64,000 bases of DNA, taken from the NCBI GenBank assembly GCA_029564115.1, contig JAKQQP010000208.1:1-64000 (forward strand), given 5' to 3'. The translations under genes and the position numbers were made by a program. This document shows, piece after piece, positions 1 to 8,500 of this stretch. The notes under the pieces were generated by a model that worked only from the letters and a program-made list of their open reading frames with translations, made no database searches and was not told the origin of the DNA. This DNA comes from Candidatus Rifleibacteriota bacterium. GTDB taxonomy: Bacteria > Riflebacteria > Ozemobacteria > Ozemobacterales > Ozemobacteraceae. The first letter of the stretch is position 1. Each line of letters starts with the position of its first letter.

Positions 1-44
1 GCTCAGATTTACTCTGAACTCTTTTAACAGCAAGGAAAACAACT

Positions 45-530
45 ATGAAAATAACTTTGACCGTTAACGGAAAAAAATATCAGCGTGACGCTTCTGAAAA
101 CAAAAATCTGTTGCATTTTCTCCGGGAAGACCTTGGCCTGACCGGTACCAAAGAAGGCTGCGGCGCCGGCGAATGTGGTGCCTGCACCGTAATTATGAAC
201 GGCAAAACTGTAAATTCCTGCCTGGTTCTGGCTGTTGAGGCTGATGGCGCTGAAATCATGACTATCGAAGGCGAAGCGAAAAACGGCAAACTGTCGAAAC
301 TGCAGGTGGCTTTTAAGAAAAACCACGCGGTTCAGTGTGGCTTCTGCACGCCCGGCATGATCATGTCGACCCGCGCTCTTCTCGAAGCTAACCCGAAACC
401 GACCGTCGAACAGATAAAACAGGCTATCGAAGGCAATTTCTGTCGCTGCACCGGCTATCAGCAGATCATCGAAGCGGTCCAGGATGCTTCTGGCCAGTTG
501 AAGAAAAAGGAGGGCCTCAAACGTGCTTGA
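45..530 (+). CDS. Molybdenum hydroxylase, small [2Fe-2S] subunit
   Basis: Iron-sulfur subunit of a xanthine dehydrogenase / aldehyde oxidoreductase family enzyme; it carries electrons between the molybdenum site and an FAD partner or other acceptor. At 161 residues it is the usual length. The N-terminal plant-type ferredoxin domain has C39, C44, C47 and C59 (CGAGECGAC). The C-terminal helical domain has the second cluster ligands C98, C101, C133 and C135 (QCGFCTPGM, NFCRCTGY). ATG at 45 follows a purine-rich AAGGAAAA. The stop overlaps the start of the large subunit by 8 bases, so the two are cotranslated. The family is certain; the substrate is not. Confidence 0.95.
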   Translation: MKITLTVNGKKYQRDASENKNLLHFLREDLGLTGTKEGCGAGECGACTVIMNGKTVNSCLVLAVEADGAEIMTIEGEAKNGKLSKLQVAFKKNHAVQCGFCTPGMIMSTRALLEANPKPTVEQIKQAIEGNFCRCTGYQQIIEAVQDASGQLKKKEGLKRA

Positions 531-2952
531 TAATACTCCGAAAAAAGATCTCAAATACGTTGGCAAAGACGTTGAACGCATCGATGTCGTCGAAAAATTG
601 ACCGGCCAGGCTCTCTATACCGCCGATCTCGAGTTTGCCGGCATGCTGCATGGCAAAGTTCTGCGCAGTCCCCATGCCAAAGCCCGTATCAAAAAAATCG
701 ATGTCAGCAAGGCCAAACGCCTGACCGGTGTACATGCGGTTCTTACCGGTAAAGACCTCGATTATCGTGTTGGCCTCTATCTGGTCGATAAATACATTCT
801 TGCCCGCGATACCATTCGTCATTTTGGCGAAGCCGTCGCCGCCGTTGCCGCTGAAACCCCGACCATTGCTCAGCAGGCGCTCGACCTGATCGAAATCGAA
901 TACGAAGTTCTGACGCCTTTTCTTGACCCAAAACAGGTTTTCGACAAAAAGGCGCCGCTTGTTCACCCCGATCTCGGTGAATATTCTTATGTAGAAGCTG
1001 TATTTACCCCGGTTCCTGGCACTAATATCGCCAACCACACCAAACTGCGCAAAGGCGACGTTGATAAAGGCTTTAAAGACGCTGATTTTGTATTCGAACG
1101 TGAATACACCAACCCGAACGTGCAGCACGTGCCTATGGAAACCCATATAGCCGTCGGCAAATGGGATGCAGGTGATCGCATTACTATCCATACTTCCGCT
1201 CAGTCGCCGTTCACTGTGCGCAACCTGTTCGCTCACTCATTCAAAATCCCGCATTGTAACATTCGTGTTATAACTCCGTATCTTGGCGGTGGTTTTGGTG
1301 GCAAAGCCGGCATCCACCTTGAACCGCTCTGTTGCTGTCTGTCTAAAGTGGCTGGTGGTAGACCGGTGCGCATTCAAGCTACCCGCGAAGAAGAATTCAG
1401 TCTGCTGCCCTGTCGCTCAGGCTTGACTTATAACATCAAGACCGGTGTCAAAAAGAACGGCAAGATCGTCGCCCAGAAAATGACCATGTACTGGGATGCC
1501 GGTGCTTATGCTGATTACGCCGTTAACGTTACCCGCGCTTCCGGGTTCTCTGCTTCTGGCCCTTATGAAATCGAAAATGCCTGGGTTGATGCCTATACAG
1601 TTTATACCAACAAACCGTTTGGCACTGCCTACCGTGGTTTTGGCCATGTTGAATTCAGCTGGGGCATGGAACGGCAGATGAACCATGTCGCCGAAAAACT
1701 GGGTATCGACCCGCTGCAGTTCCGAAAAATCAATGCCCTCAAGCCTGGTTCTAAAACAATGACTGGTGAAGAGGTTGTCGAAAATACCGGTGACGTCGTC
1801 AAATGCATGGAAGCGGTGGCAAAGTCGATCAATTACGGCAAACTCACTGCTGCCGAGCAGGCTCGCGAAAAGAAAACCGGCATGAAAATCGGCAAATCGG
1901 TGGTTGCCCTGCAGAAAGCCCCGGCTATGCCGCCTTTCACCGGCACAGTCATGATTCTCAAGCTTAACGAAGACGGCAGTGTCACCGGCAGTCATTCGCT
2001 GACTGATTACGGTATGGGCACCTATACGTCGCTGGCTCAGATAATCGCAGAAGTGCTGCGCTGGCCTATCGAACGCATTCGTCTGCCCATCGAAAACGAT
2101 ACCGACCGTGACCCCTATGACTGGCAGACCGTTGCCTCCAAAGGTCTGTTGCTCTCAGGTAACGCCGCTATTCTGGCTGCCCGCGATCTGCTCGACAAAT
2201 GCTACGATGTGGCTGCTCAGGCGCTCAGAGCTCAGAAATGTGACCTTGACCACGATGCCGAGAAAGTTTTCGTTAAGCATCACCCCAAAAGTCACGTGAC
2301 TTACCAGCAGATGGCTGTTGGCTACGCTTACCCGAACGGCAATGCTATCTGTGGCCCAATCATTGGTGTTGGCCGCTATATCGCTCAGGGTCTCACCAAC
2401 CTGAATAAAGAAACCGGCCAGGGTAACCCGGCCCTTGACTGGACATTCGGCGCCCACGGCCTCATCGTCGAAGTCAACGAAAAAACCGGTGCTTACAACG
2501 TTATCAAGGTTGCATCTGCTTACGACGTGGGCTGCGTAATCAACGAAGGCTCGGTTCGCGGTCAGGCTATCGGCGGTATGCTGCAGGGCCTTGGCACCGC
2601 AATGTGCGAAGGTTATATCTACAACGACAAGGGACAGCTGCTGAATCCGTCGTTTGCCGACAACAAGATTCCCACCAGTCTCGATATTCCCGAAGAAATC
2701 GACTGCATTGCCATCGAAACCCCGCAGATCGACGGGCCGTTCGGTGCCCGTGGCGTTGGCGAACATTCTATGATCGCGGTCTGTGGTGCTCTTGGCAATG
2801 CCATAGAGCAGGCCGTTGGCGCCGATCTGACTCACATGCCTATCCGCCAGGAAGACGTCTGGAAAGCTCTGCAGAAAAAGAGTCCGGCAAAAAAAACAAT
2901 AGCGGCCAAGGGCACAGAAAAAAAAGCTGCCGCCAGCCGTAAAAAAAAATAA
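523..2952 (+). CDS. Molybdenum hydroxylase, large molybdopterin-binding subunit
   Basis: Catalytic subunit (809 residues) of the same xanthine/aldehyde oxidoreductase family enzyme; hydroxylates its substrate using water at a molybdenum-pterin-cytosine-dinucleotide centre. Visible motifs are the pterin-binding glycine run GGGFGGK (about residue 254), AYRGFG (about 369) and GARGVGEH (about 741-748), whose Glu is the expected base. AYRGFG argues against form I CO dehydrogenase, which has AYRCSFR. GTG start at 523 follows AAGGAGG at 507-513 inside the upstream gene. An unusual Lys/Ala-rich tail fills roughly residues 787-809 and is not part of the family fold. No FAD subunit lies downstream; one could lie upstream of the window. 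Purine or aldehyde substrate cannot be told from sequence alone. Confidence 0.93.
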   Translation: MLDNTPKKDLKYVGKDVERIDVVEKLTGQALYTADLEFAGMLHGKVLRSPHAKARIKKIDVSKAKRLTGVHAVLTGKDLDYRVGLYLVDKYILARDTIRHFGEAVAAVAAETPTIAQQALDLIEIEYEVLTPFLDPKQVFDKKAPLVHPDLGEYSYVEAVFTPVPGTNIANHTKLRKGDVDKGFKDADFVFEREYTNPNVQHVPMETHIAVGKWDAGDRITIHTSAQSPFTVRNLFAHSFKIPHCNIRVITPYLGGGFGGKAGIHLEPLCCCLSKVAGGRPVRIQATREEEFSLLPCRSGLTYNIKTGVKKNGKIVAQKMTMYWDAGAYADYAVNVTRASGFSASGPYEIENAWVDAYTVYTNKPFGTAYRGFGHVEFSWGMERQMNHVAEKLGIDPLQFRKINALKPGSKTMTGEEVVENTGDVVKCMEAVAKSINYGKLTAAEQAREKKTGMKIGKSVVALQKAPAMPPFTGTVMILKLNEDGSVTGSHSLTDYGMGTYTSLAQIIAEVLRWPIERIRLPIENDTDRDPYDWQTVASKGLLLSGNAAILAARDLLDKCYDVAAQALRAQKCDLDHDAEKVFVKHHPKSHVTYQQMAVGYAYPNGNAICGPIIGVGRYIAQGLTNLNKETGQGNPALDWTFGAHGLIVEVNEKTGAYNVIKVASAYDVGCVINEGSVRGQAIGGMLQGLGTAMCEGYIYNDKGQLLNPSFADNKIPTSLDIPEEIDCIAIETPQIDGPFGARGVGEHSMIAVCGALGNAIEQAVGADLTHMPIRQEDVWKALQKKSPAKKTIAAKGTEKKAAASRKKK

Positions 2953-2974
2953 ACTGAATTGTTCCTGAAACCTG

Positions 2975-3010
2975 ACGCCCTCTGAAATACTTCAGGGGGC
3001 GTTTCTTATA
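2975..3010 (+). terminator. Rho-independent terminator after the molybdenum hydroxylase
   Basis: A 12-base stem (2975-2986 with 2991-3002, one G-T pair) closes a 4-base loop and is followed by a T-rich stretch. It separates the hydroxylase genes from the next transcription unit. Confidence 0.8.
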
Positions 3011-3133
3011 AAAACTTCATCCAACCTGCTGTCATCCGATCTTTTTTTTCTGGTGAAAGAAAATGAAATATATTGTAACATTGTTCTTCTGATGGTCGCC
3101 GGGCGAGCGACGGAAGATACGGGAGCAAAAGTT

Positions 3134-5065
3134 TTGCACGTCAGCAATTTAATCGGGAAAATCTATGTTCTGCTGCTTGCTGCGCTTGTGGCCTTTGTTG
3201 TTGCGGCGCATGCAGGGCAGTTTCTGGGCATTGGTCTGCATTTTTCGGGTCATCAGTCTGGTGTTGCTCCCGCTCTTACCCTTGAAGATGCCGCAAAGTT
3301 GTTTTCGGGTGCGCAGCAGCTGGAATATCTTGCAGATGACGAGGCGCTGGTTTTTGCATCGGGGCACAAAAAACTGGGCCGTCTGCTTCATTCGCAGCCC
3401 CTGGCGCGGCATATAATCGGTTACGCCTCATGGTTGCCAATTGTTGTTGGTATCGACAACGATAATCGCGTAGTTGGTCTTTTTCTCCAGAAAAATAAAG
3501 AGACGCCCGGGTTTGTTAAGAGGCTTGAAAAGGAAGGTTTTTTTGCGTCATGGAACGGTAAATTGGCGTCAGAGGCGTTGTCTTTGCCTGTTGATGCCGT
3601 CAGCCGGGCTACCATGACCAGTAAGGCGACCATAGACAGTTTCAGGCTGCGCCTGGCACGGTTCCTTGAACTCGAAGATATTCGTAATCGCGTAGACTAC
3701 AAAGAGCTTGCAACAGAAACTTTGGCCTGGCTTTTCCTTGCCGTGGCTTTTTCTGGTTGCTTTTTTGCCTCAAAACTTGCCAGATTTCGCAAACTGTACC
3801 TTGGTGCTGCCGTATTGATCCCGGGCTTTCTGCTTGGCCGCTTTTTTTCGCTCGAACTTCTCAATGCCTGGCTGATCAATGGCATCCCTTATCGCAGTCA
3901 ACTATATCTGGTAATTGTAGTATTTCTCGCGATCGTGATTCCGCTCGTCAGCGGCAGGGCATGGTATTGCACCTGGTTTTGCCCTTACGGCGCAGCTCAA
4001 GAATTGATTGGCCTGACCTGCAAAAAAAAGCTCAACCCTTCGGGGCGCTTCGCCTGGCTGCTGAACCATCTCAGGCCGTCGTTCTTTGCTTTGCTGGTTT
4101 TGGCACTTCTGGCAGGGATTGGAGTGAATCTGAGCGGCGTCGAGCCGTTTTCGGCATTTCTGTTCGATTCGGCAACAGCACCCGTATTGGCGCTGGCTTT
4201 AATGTTTCTGCTGCTGGCGATTGTTGTTAGAAGGCCATGGTGTGCTTATCTTTGCCCCAGTGGGCAGTTTGTCGAGCTTTTGCGAGTGGGGCTGTCTGAC
4301 CAGAAAACTTCGAATGCGATGGAGGGTGGGAGAATGAAGGTTCATGCTGTTTTAAACATACTTCTGGCGATTGCGATCATCATTTTGTTGTTATCGCCGA
4401 CCCGTATTTCGGATAACGGTGTTCTGCACCCTGATAAAAAAGACTCTGGCATGGAGGCAAAAATGGCATCAGCAAGTTCGAATATTGCTTCACAAAGTTC
4501 AGGTTCTGTGAAGTCGAACCAGACTCTGGCAACGATTTATGCGCGGAAAAGTGTGCGCAGCTTTACCGGTGCCGAAGTGAGCCGTGAGGCTCTGACCGAA
4601 ATGGTGCGGGCCGGCATGGCCGCTCCGACCGCTAGAAATCGCCAACCGTGGCAGTTCGTGATCATTCAGGATCGCGCAGCTATGAATTCTCTGGCAGAAA
4701 AGCTGCCTTACGCTAAAATGCTCGCCAGCGCCGCTGCTGCCATAATTGTCTGCGGTGACCTCGAGATCGCCAAAGCCGGCGGCACTGAAAGCATGTGGAT
4801 GCTCGATTGCTCGGCTGCCACCCAAAATGTTCTGCTCGCTGCTGAAAGCATGGGATTTGGTGCCGTCTGGACTGCGGCCTGGCCCTACGAAGACCGCATG
4901 ACTGCCGTGGTCGAGGTCGTCAAGTTGCCTGAACACATTGTTCCCCTGTGTGTCATACCTGTTGGGGTGCCCACCGGCGAAGATCAGCCAAAAAATAAAT
5001 GGCAGGCAGAGCGCCTGCACTGGAATACATTTTCACCCTCAAATGCCGGCGCTGAAAAAAAATAG
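3134..5065 (+). CDS. NosR/NapH-like FMN and iron-sulfur membrane protein fused to a nitroreductase domain
   Basis: Predicted membrane redox protein. Order: signal-anchor helix; periplasmic FMN-binding-like domain ending in DAVSRATMTS (family motif SGAT for covalent flavin on Thr); several membrane helices; two Cys-x3-Cys-Pro motifs (WYCTWFCPYG and WCAYLCPSG) as in NosR, NapH and PceC-type proteins; another hydrophobic helix; a low-complexity Ser linker; and a full nitroreductase-family flavin domain starting near YARKSVRSF. I choose TTG at 3134 because GGGAG at 3121-3125 sits 8 bases upstream and the protein then starts with a clean hydrophobic helix; the frame is open from a GTG at 3053. Inside the gene, GGAGGGTGGGAG precedes an in-frame ATG at 4334, which would give a membrane-anchored nitroreductase on its own. 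Function inferred: moving electrons across the membrane to a flavin reductase domain; substrate unknown. Confidence 0.75.
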   Translation: MHVSNLIGKIYVLLLAALVAFVVAAHAGQFLGIGLHFSGHQSGVAPALTLEDAAKLFSGAQQLEYLADDEALVFASGHKKLGRLLHSQPLARHIIGYASWLPIVVGIDNDNRVVGLFLQKNKETPGFVKRLEKEGFFASWNGKLASEALSLPVDAVSRATMTSKATIDSFRLRLARFLELEDIRNRVDYKELATETLAWLFLAVAFSGCFFASKLARFRKLYLGAAVLIPGFLLGRFFSLELLNAWLINGIPYRSQLYLVIVVFLAIVIPLVSGRAWYCTWFCPYGAAQELIGLTCKKKLNPSGRFAWLLNHLRPSFFALLVLALLAGIGVNLSGVEPFSAFLFDSATAPVLALALMFLLLAIVVRRPWCAYLCPSGQFVELLRVGLSDQKTSNAMEGGRMKVHAVLNILLAIAIIILLLSPTRISDNGVLHPDKKDSGMEAKMASASSNIASQSSGSVKSNQTLATIYARKSVRSFTGAEVSREALTEMVRAGMAAPTARNRQPWQFVIIQDRAAMNSLAEKLPYAKMLASAAAAIIVCGDLEIAKAGGTESMWMLDCSAATQNVLLAAESMGFGAVWTAAWPYEDRMTAVVEVVKLPEHIVPLCVIPVGVPTGEDQPKNKWQAERLHWNTFSPSNAGAEKK

Positions 5066-5101
5066 TTGTGTGTACAGGCATGTGCCCGAAATTTGACGAT
5101 G

Positions 5102-5110
5102 TGATAGAAT
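5102..5110 (+). promoter_or_regulatory. Possible extended -10 element upstream of the STAS gene
   Basis: TG-n-TAGAAT lies 48 bases before the STAS start and no good -35 box is visible. Similar TG-n-TANAAT sequences precede other genes here. Weak evidence. Confidence 0.25.
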
Positions 5111-5157
5111 CTTTTTACCGAATACTCTGAGTAATTTTTAGACTGGGAGCATTTTTT

Positions 5158-5481
5158 ATGACATTTATAAAAGAGACGCACGAACAGGCAGAAGTGATCA
5201 AGGTTAACAGCAGCATATTCTTTGATGCAGTGCAAGAGTTCGACGCCCTTATACAGGAAGCTGAAGAATCACAGCTTAAGGTTGTAGTTGATTTTTCCGG
5301 TTCTGAGATGGTGTGCAGTTCTGCGATAACCACTTTGGTCAAGCATCATATGAGTCTTAAAAACAAGGGTGGCAGCCTGATCATCTCTGGTTGTAACGTT
5401 TCGGTGAAAAAGATATTTCAACTTCTGGGGCTCGACAAGGTAATAAAAATGTTTGATACGCTCCAGGCTGCTTTGGATTGA
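5158..5481 (+). CDS. STAS-domain anti-sigma factor antagonist-like protein
   Basis: A 107-residue single STAS domain, the fold of SpoIIAA/RsbV. In partner switching such a protein is phosphorylated by an anti-sigma kinase and dephosphorylated by a PP2C/SpoIIE phosphatase, and it frees a sigma factor or other target. The conserved Ser region appears as VCSSAITTLV, with the first or second Ser the likely phosphosite. It sits 10 bases upstream of the next gene and 2 kb from a SpoIIE-type phosphatase (7546-8490), the expected partner. No anti-sigma kinase is present in the window. ATG at 5158 follows GGGAG. Confidence 0.85.
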   Translation: MTFIKETHEQAEVIKVNSSIFFDAVQEFDALIQEAEESQLKVVVDFSGSEMVCSSAITTLVKHHMSLKNKGGSLIISGCNVSVKKIFQLLGLDKVIKMFDTLQAALD

Positions 5482-5491
5482 GAGGTAATCG

Positions 5492-6682
5492 ATGCTGGCA
5501 ATAAAAGATCTTTCGGCTAATGATCTTGAGGTTGTTCTTCGTCACACGGTTCGTCGTGAAGTCGAACGCGGGTCGATAGTTTTCGAGGCCGGAGTTTCGG
5601 CCAGTTCAATGTTTTTCGTTGAATCTGGCAGCTTGAAGCTGGTTAACCGGAAATCAAAAGACGGTCTCGACGATGTTCCTCTGGGTGTTGTCAAACCCGG
5701 TGGCTTTTGTGGTGAAACCGCCCTGCTTGGTGACGAGACTTTTTATGAAGACACGGCCGTAGCCCTTGAACAGTCAGTGTTACTCGAGCTGAGTCGCGAA
5801 AATATGCAGAAAATCATGCTTGCATCGATGACTGCGGGTACAAAGCTGTTGCTGGGTATCAGTCGTAATATTCGTGAAGCTATCGCCATGCCTCCGGCAC
5901 ACGAAGTCGGCAAAATCATCGCTTTTATTTCCCCCAAAGACGGGAAGGGCAGAACATCGATTGCCGCACATCTGGCCTGGCACCTGTCTGCTATGGGTAA
6001 GCGTGTTATTTTTATCGACGCAGACCTTCAACTTGGCGATGCCTGTATTCATCTTGGTTTGAATACACAGCCCCATATGGCTCGTCTGGTGCAGAATGAG
6101 GAACGGCTTGTTTTTGACGTTATAAAAAAATATTTTCAGGTTTCGCGCAATGTGAGTCTTCTCGCTTGCCCTGCCCAGCCTCAGGAGGCGGAGTTTGTTT
6201 CGCGGTCGAATCTTAACCAGATTATTCAGGAATGCTCGAAAAACTGTGATTATCTGATTGTCGATGTCGCCAGTCACATTGATGAAACTTCAATTCTGAT
6301 GTGGGATGTCGCGGATATGATGGTGTTTGTGACCGAGGGAACCATTTCGGCAATGTCACGGTTGAAGCGACTGTTAGCAACTTTGCAGCGCCTCAACTAC
6401 CCGAAGGAAAAATTTGTCTGTCTTTTGAATAAATACATGCCCGAGCAGGCAGAATATCTCGAAAGCTATCGCAAGCTCATGCCGTTCAAATGGCAGACCA
6501 TTGCTTATTCTCAAAAGGTTTTTCATGATGCTAAACTGCGCGGGATTCCGATCTGGGAGATAGACTCTGCCTGTGATGCCAGTCGCAATGTCAGGGAATT
6601 CTGTGAGACCGTGGCTGGAAAGTCTCAGATTAAAGAAAAAGGCGGGATTTTTAATCGTATCAAGTCTATGTTTGCCGCATGA
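5492..6682 (+). CDS. Cyclic-nucleotide-binding domain fused to a MinD/ParA (CpaE-like) ATPase
   Basis: A 396-residue two-domain protein. Residues about 1-125 form a cyclic-nucleotide-binding beta roll (GSIVFEAG, FFVESGSLKL, GGFCGETALL). From about 140 there is a MinD/ParA-like ATPase: deviant Walker A read as KDGKGRTS near residue 149, then FIDADLQLGD, then the DYLIVDVAS strand. Canonical KGGxGKT is altered: the second position is Asp and the usual P-loop Lys is Arg. The C-terminal part resembles CpaE-type ATPases used in pilus or chromosome positioning. It follows the STAS gene by 10 bases and looks cotranscribed. Inference: it senses a small molecule or acts as a localisation factor; nucleotide hydrolysis is doubtful because of the Arg. 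Confidence 0.8.
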   Translation: MLAIKDLSANDLEVVLRHTVRREVERGSIVFEAGVSASSMFFVESGSLKLVNRKSKDGLDDVPLGVVKPGGFCGETALLGDETFYEDTAVALEQSVLLELSRENMQKIMLASMTAGTKLLLGISRNIREAIAMPPAHEVGKIIAFISPKDGKGRTSIAAHLAWHLSAMGKRVIFIDADLQLGDACIHLGLNTQPHMARLVQNEERLVFDVIKKYFQVSRNVSLLACPAQPQEAEFVSRSNLNQIIQECSKNCDYLIVDVASHIDETSILMWDVADMMVFVTEGTISAMSRLKRLLATLQRLNYPKEKFVCLLNKYMPEQAEYLESYRKLMPFKWQTIAYSQKVFHDAKLRGIPIWEIDSACDASRNVREFCETVAGKSQIKEKGGIFNRIKSMFAA

Positions 6683-6716
6683 CAAATTTATTTTGTAGCG
6701 AGAGGTTGGTAGAATT

Positions 6717-7538
6717 ATGATTTCTTTTAAAAAGCGTAATGAGACGTTAGATTTTTCGAGAGCGGTGAACATCTGTCATGGCATCTGGTGGGTTGGTTTT
6801 CAAGACTCGGAGGGGCTGCGTTGTAACCCTTACCTGATCGTTGAAGGTGACGAAGCTGTGTTGATCGACGGTGGCAGTCGCCCTGACTTTCCCGTGGTTA
6901 TGATGAAGGTTCTCGAAACAGGCCTCAACCCCAAAAATATTTCTGCGCTGATTTACGATCATCACGACCCCGACCTTTGCGGCAGCATTCCCAATCTCGA
7001 AGAAATGATTGCAAATCCTGATCTGGTGCTTATCTCATCTGGCTTTAGCAACGTTTTTATCAGGCATTATGGCTCGATGTCGAAATTTGTCAATGTCGCC
7101 GACATCGGTAATAAATTTACTTTCAAAACCGGGCGTACTCTTGAATTTATAGACACTCCATACTGTCATACGCGTGGCAGTTTCGTGGTGTTCGATTCGC
7201 AGAGCAAAGTGCTCTTTTCGGCTGATATTTTTGGCACATATCAAAACGATCTTGAGCTGTTCTACACTTTCCCGCCAGATTGCGGCAAAGAGAACGCCTG
7301 CGAAAGCTGCCGCGAAAAAGACAAGTGCGAGTTGCCCGGCTATCTTGACTTTCACCGCACGGTGATGCCATCCAGCAAGGCTGTCCGGCATTCTATGAAA
7401 AGACTCAAAGAATTGCCTTTTGAGCTGGTCGCGCCCCAGCACGGCAGCATATTGGATCGCCATAGCGCTGATATTCTTATTGAAAAACTCGCAAGTCTCG
7501 ATGATATCGGCATCGACCAGATTTTTCACGGAGAGTGA
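6717..7538 (+). CDS. Oxygen-binding diiron protein-like metallo-beta-lactamase-fold protein
   Basis: A 273-residue beta-lactamase-fold domain of the flavodiiron type but without the flavodoxin domain. Metal-site residues line up as H82, D84, D86 (DHHDPDLCGS), H151 (PYCHTRGS), D170 (LFSADIFG) and H242 (APQHGS). The HxDxDL pattern, where flavodiiron enzymes have HxExDH, matches the ODP subfamily; the Treponema denticola member is an oxygen sensor for chemotaxis. Distinctive here is an insert with four cysteines, C189, C195, C198 and C204, that could bind zinc or an iron-sulfur cluster. It lies between a CNB-ATPase and a SpoIIE phosphatase, suggesting oxygen or NO input to that signalling unit. 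The start at 6717 is 34 bases after the previous stop. Confidence 0.78.
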   Translation: MISFKKRNETLDFSRAVNICHGIWWVGFQDSEGLRCNPYLIVEGDEAVLIDGGSRPDFPVVMMKVLETGLNPKNISALIYDHHDPDLCGSIPNLEEMIANPDLVLISSGFSNVFIRHYGSMSKFVNVADIGNKFTFKTGRTLEFIDTPYCHTRGSFVVFDSQSKVLFSADIFGTYQNDLELFYTFPPDCGKENACESCREKDKCELPGYLDFHRTVMPSSKAVRHSMKRLKELPFELVAPQHGSILDRHSADILIEKLASLDDIGIDQIFHGE

Positions 7539-7545
7539 CCAGACG

Positions 7546-8490
7546 ATGAATAAAAATAAGCTGCTGCCGGTTGAAAGTCTTATCAAGCTTGTCGGCACAG
7601 ATCCTGAAAGTCGAAAGTTGTGCAATACCCTTTTCGATGTGTGGGCGGGTGTCAAAGACGCAGAAACCAGCAACAGGCTTCTTAAAAACCTGGTAATGCG
7701 CTATGCCGAGCTTGAAAAGCAGATGCGTGAGCTCAATCTCGAACTCAAACACAGTCAAGAAGCCCTGCTGGAAGACCTTGCCGCTGCCGCTGAAATTCAG
7801 AAAACCCTTTTGCCTTCGTCTTTGCCGACCTCAGACAAAATTGAGGCCGCTTATGAGTTTATTCCCTGTGATAAAGTCGGCGGTGATCTGATCAACCTCT
7901 TTCGTTACGATGATAATCACTGGTTGCTGTGGGTTCTGGATGTTTCCGGCCATGGTCCCCGGGCTGCCATGGTTACCATGGCAGTAGACCAGTTTTTGCG
8001 CTCTTCTTCTGAATTGAATTATTTAAAGCCCATAGAAATAATGCGGGCTCTCAATAAAGAGTTTCCGTTTTCGAGATTCGAAAGCTTTTTTACGCTGGTT
8101 TACGGAGTTGTCGACATAGATCGTCAAGTTTTTACCTATTGTAATTCAGCCCACCCCAAGCCGATTCTTTTGCAGCCAGGGTGCAGGCCTTCTTTTATTG
8201 ATGGGCATGGCCCAATGCTAGGTCTCGATTTCGCCGATACCTGGCCGGAAGTCACCGCGGATTTTTCGGATGGCCGCGGTATTCTGATTTATACAGATGG
8301 CTTGTTCGAATGCTCTGATAAAAACGGGCATATTTTCGGTGAAACGAGATTGTTGGATATGCTGGAAAGTCTTCAGGAGCAGGATGCCAGCGGTTTATCC
8401 GCAGCCGTTATGGCTGAGATGCGTAACTTTATGGGTAAAATACATTTTCAGGATGATCTGACTTTTTTGATTTTGAAATCACGCCCCTGA
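7546..8490 (+). CDS. SpoIIE/RsbU-type PP2C serine phosphatase
   Basis: A 314-residue cytosolic phosphatase. An N-terminal helical segment is followed by a coiled coil (about 55-85, ELEKQMRELNLELKHSQ) and the linker AAEIQKTLLPSSLP typical of RsbU-class signalling proteins. The phosphatase core shows DKVGGDL (about 109-115), DVSGHGPRAA (about 132) and YTDGLFE (about 249), supplying the metal-binding aspartates. No membrane segment or PAS/GAF sensor is seen, so input probably comes through the N-terminal helices. The open frame extends upstream to 7420, but that part overlaps the previous gene; ATG at 7546, 8 bases after the preceding stop, is the sensible start. The likely substrate is the STAS protein at 5158. 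Confidence 0.87.
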   Translation: MNKNKLLPVESLIKLVGTDPESRKLCNTLFDVWAGVKDAETSNRLLKNLVMRYAELEKQMRELNLELKHSQEALLEDLAAAAEIQKTLLPSSLPTSDKIEAAYEFIPCDKVGGDLINLFRYDDNHWLLWVLDVSGHGPRAAMVTMAVDQFLRSSSELNYLKPIEIMRALNKEFPFSRFESFFTLVYGVVDIDRQVFTYCNSAHPKPILLQPGCRPSFIDGHGPMLGLDFADTWPEVTADFSDGRGILIYTDGLFECSDKNGHIFGETRLLDMLESLQEQDASGLSAAVMAEMRNFMGKIHFQDDLTFLILKSRP

Positions 8491-8500
8491 ACACCGTAAA

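Noticed and set aside
1..27. Possible end of an upstream gene: reading from base 1 gives eight codons and TAA at 25-27.
   Set aside because: Too short to tell from chance; no motif can be recognised.
6706..6715. TTGGTAGAAT before the ODP-like gene, considered as an extended -10 box.
   Set aside because: It ends 1 base before ATG, so transcription would begin inside the gene; the surrounding GAGAGG is more likely the ribosome site.
7420..7545. Upstream extension of the SpoIIE phosphatase frame.
   Set aside because: It lies inside the previous gene, and ATG 7546 gives a normal N-terminus.
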